Below are positions 23,646 through 31,854 of a DNA stretch of 41,825 nucleotides, piece by piece. The position numbers and the translations under genes are program-made. Position 1 is the first letter of the stretch. Each line of letters opens with the position of its first letter. A model generated the notes under the pieces. That model saw only the letters and a program-made list of their open reading frames with translations. It was not told the origin of the DNA and ran no database searches. The DNA is from an uncultured Lachnospiraceae bacterium (GTDB taxonomy: Bacteria; Bacillota; Clostridia; Lachnospirales; Lachnospiraceae): assembly GCA_947630005.1 (NCBI GenBank), contig CANRGB010000012.1, positions 1-41,825 of the forward strand, written 5' to 3'.

Positions 23646-24728
23646 TTACAGATTCTCCTCTTCAAATTTTTTCATAAACTCCACAAGCTTCTGCACGCCC
23701 TCAACCGGCATCGCATTGTAAATGCTCGCGCGCATTCCCCCGACTGTTCTGTGTCCTTTCAGATTCAGGAAACCGGCTTTTTCCGCTGCCTTCACAAATT
23801 TCGCATCGAGCTCTTTATCTCCTGTCACAAACGGAACATTCATCAGCGAGCGGTCTTCCTTCACGACCGTCCCATGGAACATTCTGCTCTGATCCAGATA
23901 ATCGTAGAGAATCGCGGCTTTCTTCTCATTGTGCGCCTTCATGCCCGCAAGACCGCCCATCGACTCAATCCACTTGAACACCTTGCCGCAGATATAGATA
24001 CACCAGCAGTTCGGCGTATTGTACATGGAACCATTGTCCGCGTGCGTCTTGTATTTCATCATCGTCGGGGTAAACGGAAGCACATCGTCCGTGATCAGGT
24101 CATCCCGCACAATCGCGATCACCATGCCGGCCGGGCCGACATTTTTCTGAACGCCGCCGTAGATGATTCCATAATCGCTGACATTAACCGGCTCCGAAAG
24201 GAAGCAGGACGATACGTCCGAGACAAGCAGCTTTCCCTTCGTATCCGGCAGCTTCTTGTACTTTGTCCCGTAGATCGTGTTGTTCTCACAGATATAGACG
24301 TAATCCGCATCCGGGCTGACCGGCAGATCACTGCAGTCCGGAATATAGGAAAATGTTTTGTCCTCGCTGGAGGCGATCTTGTTCGCCTTTCCGTACTTCT
24401 GTGCTTCCTGCCATGCCTTCTTTGCCCACTGTCCCGTCACAATATAGTCCGCGACGCGGTTCTTCATCAGGTTCATCGGGATCATCGCGAACTGAAGGCT
24501 TGCCCCTCCCTGAAGAAACAGCACGCGGTAATTATCCGGGATATTCATCAGCTTCCTGAGATCTGCCTCTGTCTCATGAATAATGTCGTCAAACATCGAC
24601 GAGCGGTGGCTCATCTCCATCACAGACATCCCGCATCCGCGGTAGTCCATCATCTCCGCCTGTGCTTCCTGCAGCACTGCTTCCGGCAAAACGGCCGGTC
24701 CGGCGGAAAAATTATAAACCCTTCCCAT
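23646..24728 (-). CDS. serC: Phosphoserine aminotransferase
   Basis: SerC converts 3-phosphohydroxypyruvate to O-phosphoserine with PLP, the second step of serine synthesis. The sequence opens RVYNFSAGPAVLPEAVL, the family signature; the PLP Lys is in YGGVQKNVGPAGMVI; RMSH-type C-terminal region is represented by GHRTVGGMRASIYNAMP. The 360-residue length is standard. The Shine-Dalgarno AAGGAGGG lies next to a small GGGTTACCC hairpin directly before the ATG, which could modulate translation. Its own promoter lies in the ilvB-serC gap, and the leader is structured. A phosphoserine phosphatase is not in the window. Confidence 0.96.
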   Translation of the reverse strand: MGRVYNFSAGPAVLPEAVLQEAQAEMMDYRGCGMSVMEMSHRSSMFDDIIHETEADLRKLMNIPDNYRVLFLQGGASLQFAMIPMNLMKNRVADYIVTGQWAKKAWQEAQKYGKANKIASSEDKTFSYIPDCSDLPVSPDADYVYICENNTIYGTKYKKLPDTKGKLLVSDVSSCFLSEPVNVSDYGIIYGGVQKNVGPAGMVIAIVRDDLITDDVLPFTPTMMKYKTHADNGSMYNTPNCWCIYICGKVFKWIESMGGLAGMKAHNEKKAAILYDYLDQSRMFHGTVVKEDRSLMNVPFVTGDKELDAKFVKAAEKAGFLNLKGHRTVGGMRASIYNAMPVEGVQKLVEFMKKFEEENL

Positions 24729-24778
24729 GGGTAACCCTCCTTATTATGTACAGCGCCCCAAAATCAGCCTGCAATTTG

Positions 24779-24837
24779 TCCCGATTACTCTCAAGGAAAT
24801 GCAGAAGAAATCTGCACTTCCTAAAGATAAACCGGGA
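24779..24837 (-). promoter_or_regulatory. Structured 5' leader of serC (candidate cis-acting RNA)
   Basis: On the transcript TCCCGGTT pairs with AATCGGGA (one G-U) as an outer stem. Inside it lies an 11-bp hairpin GGAAGTGCAGA/TCTGCATTTCC. Between the two are asymmetric internal loops (TATCTTTA and TTGAGAGT). A second hairpin, GCAG..CCC/GGG..CTGC, precedes it. This aptamer-like architecture is not a T-box (no AGGGTGG element) and I do not recognise a known class. Confidence 0.45.
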
Positions 24838-24878
24838 CGCCTGCCGCAGCCCTTCTTCGGGATCTGCAAATTTTTGAT

Positions 24879-24907
24879 ATTGTAACGTTTTGTTAAAAAA
24901 ATGTCAA
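24879..24907 (-). promoter_or_regulatory. Sigma-A promoter of serC-serA-DUF1015
   Basis: On the minus strand TTGACA, 17-base T/A-rich spacer, TACAAT. The -35 begins four bases beyond the ilvB stop. The leader is about 143 bases. Confidence 0.8.
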
Positions 24908-24910
24908 GGG

Positions 24911-26587
24911 TTATTCTTCAATATCGTCCTGATCAAAAACCTCCGCGATCGGCTTTCCTGCCGGCACCATCGGAAATACCTTGTCGTCCTGATCGATCAC
25001 GCAGTCGATCACAACCGGTCTGCCAAGTGAAAGCGCCTTTTCAACCGCCGGGGCAAGCTCTTCTTTCTTCGTAACACGGATCCCCGCGGCGCCGAGACCT
25101 TCCGCTACCTTTACAAAGTCCACGCTGTCCTGCAGAATCGTCTGCGCATAGCGCTTTCCGTAAAACAATGTCTGCCACTGACGCACCATACCGAGCACAT
25201 GGTTATTGATGACGATCTCAATGATCGGAATGTTGTAGCGCGCCGCGGTCGCAAGCTCGTTCATGTTCATGCGGAAACAGCCGTCGCCCGCGATGTTGAT
25301 GACCGTCTTGTCCGGGTTCGCCACCTTTGCGCCGATCGCGGCTCCAAGGCCGTATCCCATCGTTCCGAGGCCGCCGGAGCTCAGGAATGTACGCGGAGCC
25401 GAGTACTTATAGTACTGCGCCGCCCACATCTGATGCTGTCCGACATCCGTCACGATGATCGCGTCTCCTTTTGTCTGCCGGTAAACTTCCTCGACGATAT
25501 ACGGTCCCGTCAGCTCTTCCTCATTGTATTTCAGCGGATACTTCTCTTTGAGGGCTTTTACATTCTCGTCCCATTCGTCATGTCTGTGCTCCTCGATCCT
25601 TGCGTTCAGCCGTTTCAGGACTTCCTTCACATCGCCGATGATGCTTGCGTCCACAACAACGTTTTTGTTGATCTCGGCCGGATCGACGTCGATCTGGATG
25701 ATCTTCGCGTTCTTCGCAAAACTTTTTGCCTGTCCGACCACACGGTCGCTGAAACGGGAACCGACTGTGATCAGAAGGTCGCACTGCGTCACGCCGAGGT
25801 TCGCCGCCTTTGTCCCGTGCATGCCAAGCATGCCGCAGTACAGGTCGCTGTTGCCGTTGTAGGCGCCTTTTCCCATCAGGGAATCCGCGACCGGAGCATG
25901 AACCTTGTCAGCAAATTCCTTCAGTTCCTCAGAGGCCCCGGAAATCACCGCGCCGCCGCCGACAAAGATAAACGGCTTTTTACATTTGTTGATCAGTCTG
26001 ACCGCTTTGTCAAGATCCTCCTCGCGGATATATTCCGTGCTGCGCACGATCGGTTCCGGCTTCTGCGGAACATACTCGGCAAACCCCGCGGTCACATCCT
26101 TCGTGATATCGATGAGAACCGGACCCGGCCTGCCTTCCTGCGCGATCTGGAACGCCCAGCGCACAGTATCCGCCAGCTTTTCAACCTCTTTTACAATAAA
26201 GTTATGCTTCGTGATCGGCATTGTGATCCCGGTGATATCGACTTCCTGAAAGCTGTCTTTTCCAAGAAGCGCAACGCCGACGTTTGCGGTGATCGCTATG
26301 ATCGGAACGGAATCCATGTAGGCCGTCGCGATGCCAGTCACAAGGTTGGTGGCACCGGGACCGGAGGTCGCCATACAGACGCCTACTTTGCCTGTGGAGC
26401 GCGCATATCCGTCGGCCGCGTGGGACGCGCCCTGCTCATGCGAGGTCAGGATATGCCTGATTTCGGAAGAATGTTTGTACAGTTCGTCATATATATTGAG
26501 AATCGCTCCTCCCGGATATCCAAAAACAGTATCGACACCCTGCTCCTTCAGACACTCGATAAGGATTTCTGAACCGTTTAATTTCAT
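24911..26587 (-). CDS. ilvB: Acetolactate synthase, large (catalytic) subunit
   Basis: The enzyme condenses pyruvate (or pyruvate and 2-oxobutyrate) in branched-chain amino acid synthesis using thiamine diphosphate, Mg and FAD. The active-site Glu is in LTSHEQGASHAADGYAR (about residue 50). The ThDP motif GDG...NN is seen as NIAGDGCFRMNMNELATAA followed by VINNH. FAD-region and ThDP domains are in order; the 558-residue length is normal. It is the last gene of leuB-ilvD-ilvB; no ilvN regulatory subunit is adjacent. The catabolic AlsS form is less likely because of the operon. Confidence 0.95.
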   Translation of the reverse strand: MKLNGSEILIECLKEQGVDTVFGYPGGAILNIYDELYKHSSEIRHILTSHEQGASHAADGYARSTGKVGVCMATSGPGATNLVTGIATAYMDSVPIIAITANVGVALLGKDSFQEVDITGITMPITKHNFIVKEVEKLADTVRWAFQIAQEGRPGPVLIDITKDVTAGFAEYVPQKPEPIVRSTEYIREEDLDKAVRLINKCKKPFIFVGGGAVISGASEELKEFADKVHAPVADSLMGKGAYNGNSDLYCGMLGMHGTKAANLGVTQCDLLITVGSRFSDRVVGQAKSFAKNAKIIQIDVDPAEINKNVVVDASIIGDVKEVLKRLNARIEEHRHDEWDENVKALKEKYPLKYNEEELTGPYIVEEVYRQTKGDAIIVTDVGQHQMWAAQYYKYSAPRTFLSSGGLGTMGYGLGAAIGAKVANPDKTVINIAGDGCFRMNMNELATAARYNIPIIEIVINNHVLGMVRQWQTLFYGKRYAQTILQDSVDFVKVAEGLGAAGIRVTKKEELAPAVEKALSLGRPVVIDCVIDQDDKVFPMVPAGKPIAEVFDQDDIEE

Positions 26588-26611
26588 ATACTTTTCTCCT
26601 CTCCGCGTAAT

Positions 26612-28285
26612 TTATTTATCGCCCGGCAGCTCAAGGACGGCTCCGCGGTTTCCGGAAGTCACAAGGGCCGCGTATCTCCTGAGATAGCCGCTGGTGATCT
26701 TCGGCTCGCGCGGCTGCCATTTTGCACGGCGCTCGGCAAGTACTTCATCGCTCACCGCAAGATTCAGACTGCAGTTCGGGATATCGATCTGTATCAGATC
26801 TCCTTCTTCCACAAGCGCGATCGGGCCGCCGACCGCCGCTTCCGGCGATACATGTCCGATGGAAGCGCCTCTTGAAGCGCCGCTGAAGCGTCCGTCCGTG
26901 ATCAGAGCCACGCTGTCGCCAAGTCCCATGCCCGCGATCGCGGAGGTCGGATTCAGCATCTCGCGCATACCCGGACCGCCCTTCGGTCCTTCGTAGCGGA
27001 TGACGACGACATCGCCAGGATTAATCTTTCCGCCGAGGATCGCCGCGATCGCGTCCTCCTCACACTCAAAGACACGCGCCGGGCCTTCGTGTACCATCAT
27101 CTCCGGAAGCACCGCCGAGCGCTTCACAACGCCGGAATCCGGCGCGAGATTTCCCTTGAGGATCGCCAGTCCGCCGGTCTCGCTGTACGGATTTTCAACC
27201 GGACGGATCACCTCAGGATTGAGGTTTGCACAGCCGGCAATATTTTCGCCGACCGTCTTTCCGGTCACGGTCATACAGTCAAGGTTCAGCAGATTTTTCT
27301 TTGTCAGCTCATTCATGACCGCGTAGACGCCGCCCGCCTCATTGAGATCTTCCATATAGGTCGGGCCGGCCGGAGCCAGATGGCAGAGGTTCGGCGTGCG
27401 CGCGCTGATCTCATTCGCGATGTCGACATTCAGCTCAACGCCCGCCTCATGCGCGATCGCCGGAAGATGCAGCATGCTGTTTGTCGAGCATCCCAGCGCC
27501 ATATCCACGGTCAGCGCGTTCATAAACGCTTTCTCCGTCATGATATCTCTCGGACGGATATCCTTTTTCAGAAGTTCCATAACCTGCATGCCGGCCATCT
27601 TCGCGAGACGGATTCTCTCAGAGTAGACCGCGGGAATCGTCCCGTTGCCGCGAAGACCCATGCCAAGCACCTCGGTCAGACAGTTCATGCTGTTCGCCGT
27701 GTACATGCCGGAACAGGAACCGCAGGTCGGGCAGACTTTGTTCTCATACTCCATGACTTCCTCGTCGCTCATCTTGCCCGCGACATTCTCCCCAACCGCT
27801 TCAAACATGCTGGAAAGGCTGCGTTTTCTTCCTTTGAGATGACCTGCCAGCATCGGGCCGCCGCTCACAAAGATCGTCGGGATATTCAGTCTCGCCGCCG
27901 CCATCAGAAGTCCCGGAACATTCTTGTCGCAGTTCGGGATCATGACAAGCGCGTCAAACTGATGCGCGATCGCCATACATTCCGTCGAATCCGCGATCAG
28001 ATCGCGCGTCACAAGCGAATATTTCATGCCGACATGCCCCATCGCGATTCCGTCGCAGACCGCGATCGCCGGAAACTCTCTCGGCACGCCGCCGGCCATC
28101 GCCACGCCCAGCTTTACCGCTTCCGTAATCTTATCCAGGTTCATATGACCCGGAACCACTTCATTATAAGAATTCACAATACCGACCAGGGGACGCCTCA
28201 TCTCCTCCTCCGTCAGGCCGAGCGCGTTAAACAGCGAACGGTGCGGAGCCTGCTGGATCCCCTTCTTTACTGCATCACTTTTCAT
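26612..28285 (-). CDS. ilvD: Dihydroxy-acid dehydratase
   Basis: IlvD dehydrates 2,3-dihydroxy-isovalerate and -methylvalerate to the keto acids of valine and isoleucine. The iron-sulfur Cys motifs are visible: [33 protein letters not shown], and the C-terminal [17 protein letters not shown] region. The 557-residue length is typical. It begins 132 bases after leuB, with a purine-rich AAGGAGG upstream, and ends 24 bases before ilvB. No clear promoter was found between leuB and ilvD. Confidence 0.97.
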   Translation of the reverse strand: MKSDAVKKGIQQAPHRSLFNALGLTEEEMRRPLVGIVNSYNEVVPGHMNLDKITEAVKLGVAMAGGVPREFPAIAVCDGIAMGHVGMKYSLVTRDLIADSTECMAIAHQFDALVMIPNCDKNVPGLLMAAARLNIPTIFVSGGPMLAGHLKGRKRSLSSMFEAVGENVAGKMSDEEVMEYENKVCPTCGSCSGMYTANSMNCLTEVLGMGLRGNGTIPAVYSERIRLAKMAGMQVMELLKKDIRPRDIMTEKAFMNALTVDMALGCSTNSMLHLPAIAHEAGVELNVDIANEISARTPNLCHLAPAGPTYMEDLNEAGGVYAVMNELTKKNLLNLDCMTVTGKTVGENIAGCANLNPEVIRPVENPYSETGGLAILKGNLAPDSGVVKRSAVLPEMMVHEGPARVFECEEDAIAAILGGKINPGDVVVIRYEGPKGGPGMREMLNPTSAIAGMGLGDSVALITDGRFSGASRGASIGHVSPEAAVGGPIALVEEGDLIQIDIPNCSLNLAVSDEVLAERRAKWQPREPKITSGYLRRYAALVTSGNRGAVLELPGDK

Positions 28286-28417
28286 ACTGTATCTGCCTCC
28301 TTTGTATCTTTAACATGGGAAATTTTCTTTTCAAAACAACATTTAACAAAATTTTAATCCGGACGATTCAAAATGCGCAGCTTCCGTCCTGCTGTTATCA
28401 GGCACAGCGGATATCTT

Positions 28418-29500
28418 TCAGACTCTCTCGGCGATCAGCGTACCCATCTGCACCGTGCCGACCTTCACGCATCCGTCCGACATGATGTCTCCCGTGCGGT
28501 AACCCTCTTTTAACACCTGCTTCACCGCCGCCTCAACCGCGTCGGCCGCCTCATCGAGATCAAGAGAATACCGGAGCATCATCGCCGCCGAAAGAACCGT
28601 GGCGATCGGATTCGCCATGTTTTTTCCCGCGATATCCGGCGCGGAACCGTGGCTCGGCTCGTAAAGGCCGAACTTCGTCTCATTCAGAGAAGCGGACGAC
28701 AGCATGCCGATCGAACCTGTCACCATGCTTGCCTCATCGGAAAGAATATCGCCGAACATATTTTCCGTCAGGATGACGTCAAACTGGGCAGGATCACGGA
28801 CGATCTGCATCGCACAGTTATCCACCAGCATATGGGACAGTTCTACATCCGGATAATCTTTCGCCACTTCCTCCACAACGGTCCTCCACAGCCTTGAGGA
28901 ATCCAGAACATTCGCCTTGTCCACGCTGCAGACCTTATGCCTGCGCTTTCGCGCAATCTCAAAGCCTTTGACCGCAATCCTGCGGATCTCTTCCTCATTG
29001 TATACAAGCGTATCGACCGCTCTGCGCACGCCGTCCTTTTCCTCGGTATACCGCTCTCCGAAATAGAGGCCGCCTGTCAGTTCACGCATGATCATCATGT
29101 CAAATCCGTCCCCGATGATCTCGTCGCGAAGCGGACATGCCGCTCTTAACTCGTCATAGAGATAAGCCGGCCGCAGATTGGCGAACAGATTCAAAGATTT
29201 CCTGATTTTCAGAAGTCCTGCCTCCGGGCGGAGTTCCGGCGCGAGCCTGTACCACGGAGAAGTTTTCGCGTCTCCTCCGATTGATCCCATCAGCACCGCG
29301 TCGCTTGCCTTCGCGGCCGCGATCGTCTCGTCTGTGAGCGGAACTCCATGCACATCGATCGAAGCTCCTCCCATCAGCAGCTCCGTATAATCAAGCTCAA
29401 ATCCATACTTCTTTCCGGCAGCGTCAAGTACTTTGCGCGCCTCCCTGACAATCTCCGGTCCGATCCCGTCTCCCGGAATAACAGCTATCCTGTATCCCAT
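28418..29500 (-). CDS. leuB: 3-isopropylmalate dehydrogenase
   Basis: LeuB oxidises and decarboxylates 3-isopropylmalate in leucine synthesis with NAD. Signatures: [13 protein letters not shown] at the N-terminus, [16 protein letters not shown] (substrate and Mg site) and [19 protein letters not shown]; the NAD site [16 protein letters not shown] is present. The ORF track starts at an ATG three codons earlier (29509); I prefer the ATG at 29500 because GAAAGG is then at proper distance and the protein begins [10 protein letters not shown] as in the family. No leuCD genes are present. A strong promoter with a palindrome lies upstream. Confidence 0.95.
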   Translation of the reverse strand: MGYRIAVIPGDGIGPEIVREARKVLDAAGKKYGFELDYTELLMGGASIDVHGVPLTDETIAAAKASDAVLMGSIGGDAKTSPWYRLAPELRPEAGLLKIRKSLNLFANLRPAYLYDELRAACPLRDEIIGDGFDMMIMRELTGGLYFGERYTEEKDGVRRAVDTLVYNEEEIRRIAVKGFEIARKRRHKVCSVDKANVLDSSRLWRTVVEEVAKDYPDVELSHMLVDNCAMQIVRDPAQFDVILTENMFGDILSDEASMVTGSIGMLSSASLNETKFGLYEPSHGSAPDIAGKNMANPIATVLSAAMMLRYSLDLDEAADAVEAAVKQVLKEGYRTGDIMSDGCVKVGTVQMGTLIAERV

Positions 29501-29544
29501 CACATTCATCCTTTCTTTTCCTTGCTTTAGCGTAAAAAAGCTTT

Positions 29545-29563
29545 ATCCACTATAATAGTGGAT
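29545..29563. promoter_or_regulatory. 19-base palindrome over the leuB -10 box
   Basis: ATCCACTA-TAA-TAGTGGAT has perfect 8-base arms and spans the -10 box (29552-29557). A dimeric repressor bound here would block RNA polymerase. The regulator is unknown. Confidence 0.6.
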
Positions 29564-29580
29564 TCCTCTGTTTTTTTCAA
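29552..29580 (-). promoter_or_regulatory. Sigma-A promoter of leuB-ilvD-ilvB
   Basis: On the minus strand TTGAAA, 17-base spacer, TATTAT. The start is expected near 29545, giving a leader of about 45 bases before the leuB ATG, too short for a T-box. Confidence 0.75.
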
Positions 29581-29628
29581 CTGTTAATTTGCAGGAAATT
29601 AAATAAAAGCCTGCGGATATCCGGCAAT

Positions 29629-29694
29629 CGGGCAGGAGGCGGCTTTTCCCTCCTGCCCGCCGCGCGGCCCGCATGCTGCGTGCGGGCCTGCGTA
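29629..29694. repeat. Dispersed two-hairpin repeat, copy C
   Basis: First hairpin GGGCAGGAGG/CCTCCTGCCC around CGGCTTTTC; second hairpin GGCCCGCA/TGCGGGCC with a shortened seven-base loop, lacking the CAGCAGCTGATTTCC segment of copy B. It fills the gap between the leuB promoter and the yajC terminator. Confidence 0.8.
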
Positions 29695-29697
29695 TAC

Positions 29698-29722
29698 GAA
29701 AACTGGCGGCCATTGGCCGCCA
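29698..29722 (-). terminator. Terminator after yajC
   Basis: TGGCGGCCA and TGGCCGCCA form a near-continuous GC-rich palindrome; on the minus strand GTTTTCG follows. It lies 31 bases past the yajC stop. Confidence 0.6.
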
Positions 29723-29752
29723 CTTCGTACTGACACAGATTTTTTTCTTTCA

Positions 29753-30067
29753 TTAAGCCTCTCCGGCTTTCTCCACTTCCGCGATGGCCGTCTTTTTCAT
29801 CGGAATACGGCAGTTTTTGTTGCTTCCGAACTCAACGATGCAGTCCTCATCCGTGATATCGATCACCACACCGTAAAATCCGCTGGTCGTCACGATCGTG
29901 TCACCTACCTCAACGGACGCAATGAGGGCAGCCATTCTCTTCTGCTCTTTTTTCTGCGGACGAATTGCAATAAAATACATCAGGGCGCCAAGAAATACGA
30001 TGTAGATCACCATTGTAATGAGGGGCATCCCGCCTCCCGCACCTTCTGTCATTACATTCATCATCAT
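29753..30067 (-). CDS. yajC: Preprotein translocase subunit YajC
   Basis: YajC is a small single-pass membrane protein associated with SecDF-YidC. The 104-residue protein shows a short acceptor segment, one transmembrane helix (PLITMVIYIVFLGALMYFIAI), then RPQKKEQKRMAALIASVEVG and GDTIVTTSGFYGVVIDI, the typical family pattern. AAGGAGGAAACGCAG precedes a run of three ATG codons; the first is listed. It follows tgt by 131 bases, the usual tgt-yajC order. Confidence 0.95.
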   Translation of the reverse strand: MMMNVMTEGAGGGMPLITMVIYIVFLGALMYFIAIRPQKKEQKRMAALIASVEVGDTIVTTSGFYGVVIDITDEDCIVEFGSNKNCRIPMKKTAIAEVEKAGEA

Positions 30068-30198
30068 CTGCGTTTCCTCCTTCTATTGTGCACAGTCATC
30101 ACGCGCTGTCTCCTCCGCTTCTGCGTCTCGGAACAAGGCCGGAATCAGACCGCGCGTCAGCTGCATAAGTACAATAATACACAATCTGCCTCTTTTCA

Positions 30199-31341
30199 TC
30201 AAGCATTTTTTTCCTGATTTCCAAGATAACGGGCAATTTTTTCGTTTTTAAAGGATTTGTAGCGCCCTTCCTCGATCGCGTCCCGTATTTCCTCCATCAG
30301 ATGATTATAGAAATACAGATTATGCAGGACGCAGAGCCGCATGCCGAGCATTTCCTTCGCCTTCAGCAGATGGCGGATATAAGCGCGGCTGTAATTCCGG
30401 CAGGCCGGACAGCCGCATCCTTCTTCGATCGGCCTGTCGTCCAGCTCATATTTCGCGTTGTACATATTCAGTTTCCCGTCCGATGTATAGACATGGCCGT
30501 GCCGTCCGTTCCGGCTCGGGTACACACAGTCAAAGAAATCCACGCCGCGGTCCACCGCTTCAAGGATATTGACCGGCGTCCCCACTCCCATCAGATACGT
30601 CGGCTTCCCGGACGGAAGGTACGGAACGACCGCGTCCAGAATGCGGTACATCTCTTCGTGCGTTTCTCCGACCGCGAGACCTCCGATCGCATAGCCGTCC
30701 AGATCCAGATCCGCGATGCGCTTTGCATGCTCGATCCGGATATCGTCATAGACCGCTCCCTGATTGATCCCAAACAAAAGCTGGTGCGGATTGATCGTAT
30801 CTTCCAGCCCGTTCAGCCTGCGCATCTCTTCTTTGCAGCGGACGAGCCAGCGGGCTGTGCGGTCCACGGAATTCTGCACGTACTCCCGCTCCGCCACGCT
30901 CGAAGGACATTCGTCGAAAGCCATCGCCACCGTTGAGGCAAGATTCGACTGGATCTGCATGCTCTGCTCCGGCCCCATGAAAATCTTCCGCCCGTCCACA
31001 TGCGACTGGAAATACACGCCTTCCTCCCTGATCTTCCGCAGATTCGCGAGCGAGAATACCTGGAAGCCGCCGGAATCCGTCAGGATCGGCCTGTCCCAGT
31101 TCATGAACCGGTGCAGCCCTCCCAGCTTTTTTACAATCTGATCCCCGGGCCTCACATGCAGATGATACGTGTTGGAGAGCTCAATCTGCGTTCCGATCTC
31201 ATGCAGGTCCGTCGTCGCTACCGCGCCCTTGATCGCGGCCGCCGTGCCGACATTCATAAATACCGGCGTCTGCACCGTGCCGTGAACCGTCTCAAATACG
31301 GCACGTTTCGCCATGCCGTCGCGTTTTATGATTTTATACAT
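30199..31341 (-). CDS. tgt: tRNA-guanine(34) transglycosylase
   Basis: Tgt exchanges G34 of Asp, Asn, His and Tyr tRNAs for preQ1, the first committed step of queuosine on tRNA. Motifs: RPILTDSGGFQVFSL (Asp active site), DYA-type region GYAIGGLAVGE, FFDCVYPSRNGRHG (nucleophile Asp), and the zinc ligands GCGCPACRNYSRAYIRHL onward to H in VLHNLYFYN. The ORF track adds 49 N-terminal codons; the ATG at 31341 with GGGAGAATTTT upstream gives 380 residues, the family length, and starts MYKIIKRDG. The 5' leader is structured. queA is not in the window. Confidence 0.97.
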   Translation of the reverse strand: MYKIIKRDGMAKRAVFETVHGTVQTPVFMNVGTAAAIKGAVATTDLHEIGTQIELSNTYHLHVRPGDQIVKKLGGLHRFMNWDRPILTDSGGFQVFSLANLRKIREEGVYFQSHVDGRKIFMGPEQSMQIQSNLASTVAMAFDECPSSVAEREYVQNSVDRTARWLVRCKEEMRRLNGLEDTINPHQLLFGINQGAVYDDIRIEHAKRIADLDLDGYAIGGLAVGETHEEMYRILDAVVPYLPSGKPTYLMGVGTPVNILEAVDRGVDFFDCVYPSRNGRHGHVYTSDGKLNMYNAKYELDDRPIEEGCGCPACRNYSRAYIRHLLKAKEMLGMRLCVLHNLYFYNHLMEEIRDAIEEGRYKSFKNEKIARYLGNQEKNA

Positions 31342-31366
31342 AAAATTCTCCCTGTCTTCGTATTTT

Positions 31367-31450
31367 AGGGAACGACAAAACGATTTTCGTTTCGCTCGTT
31401 CCCTGCGCCGAATTTGCGCCGCTTGGGCGGCATTTTTCCGCTTCAAATTC
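31367..31450 (-). promoter_or_regulatory. Two strong stem-loops in the tgt leader
   Basis: On the transcript the first structure pairs GAATTTG with CAAATTC and holds an inner GCCGC-CCAA-GCGGC hairpin (31410-31450). The second pairs AGGGAACGA with TCGTTCCCT plus an inner GAAACGA/TCGTTTT (31367-31404). No U tract follows, so these are not terminators. No preQ1 riboswitch pattern was recognised. Confidence 0.5.
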
Positions 31451-31478
31451 GTGCGCATCTCCACTTTGTACTTCTGGC

Positions 31479-31507
31479 ATGTTATCATAAACGTGGAAGA
31501 TTTTCAA
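31479..31507 (-). promoter_or_regulatory. Sigma-A promoter of tgt-yajC
   Basis: On the minus strand TTGAAA, 17-base spacer, TAACAT. The leader is about 130 bases. The next 250 bases up to the divergent activase promoter contain only an AT-rich stretch and a short CTGTCCG/CGGACAG hairpin (31701-31731). Confidence 0.65.
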
Positions 31508-31760
31508 GCGGCGCCTGATTCTGCCGGACGGATGCGGGCAAAACCGTGTGCATCATTTTTGAGCGATTCCTTAACATCTGCGGTTTTTCTGCTTTTTTCG
31601 CCAGAGTCTCCCCGTTTTTGTGAAAATTTACTCTGACTTCTCTTTCTTTTCTTATTTTTTCAGTAAAATAAGCTACATATATTTTTATTAAATCCCGTAC
31701 CTGTCCGGATGCAGTGTCCGTCCGCGGACAGGCAGACAAAATCTGCCGTACGCAATCCAT

Positions 31761-31789
31761 TTGAAAAATTTCGACAAATGTTTTATACT
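31761..31789 (+). promoter_or_regulatory. Sigma-A promoter of the giant activase
   Basis: TTGAAA, 17-base spacer, TATACT. The expected start near 31796 gives a leader of about 40-60 bases that includes the AAAGGAGG ribosome binding site. Confidence 0.75.
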
Positions 31790-31854
31790 AGGGGCTGAGA
31801 TTCACATATTTCTGATTTAAAAAGGAGGCGCAGACTATTTCTGCACAAACATAT

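Noticed and set aside
24729-24878. T-box riboswitch upstream of serC
   Set aside because: No specifier-loop/antiterminator signature (such as AGGGTGG) and no terminator before the gene; kept only as an unclassified structured leader.
24879-24907. Third Rex site over the serC promoter (TTGTTAAAAAAATGTCAA)
   Set aside because: The second half site matches poorly; the resemblance comes from the A/T-rich spacer.
31342-31478. preQ1 riboswitch in the tgt leader
   Set aside because: The small pseudoknot core and conserved A-rich tail of preQ1-I were not seen; the hairpins are much longer.
31485-31760. 91-codon minus-strand ORF between tgt and the activase
   Set aside because: It overlaps the tgt promoter, lacks a ribosome binding site, and has no family features.
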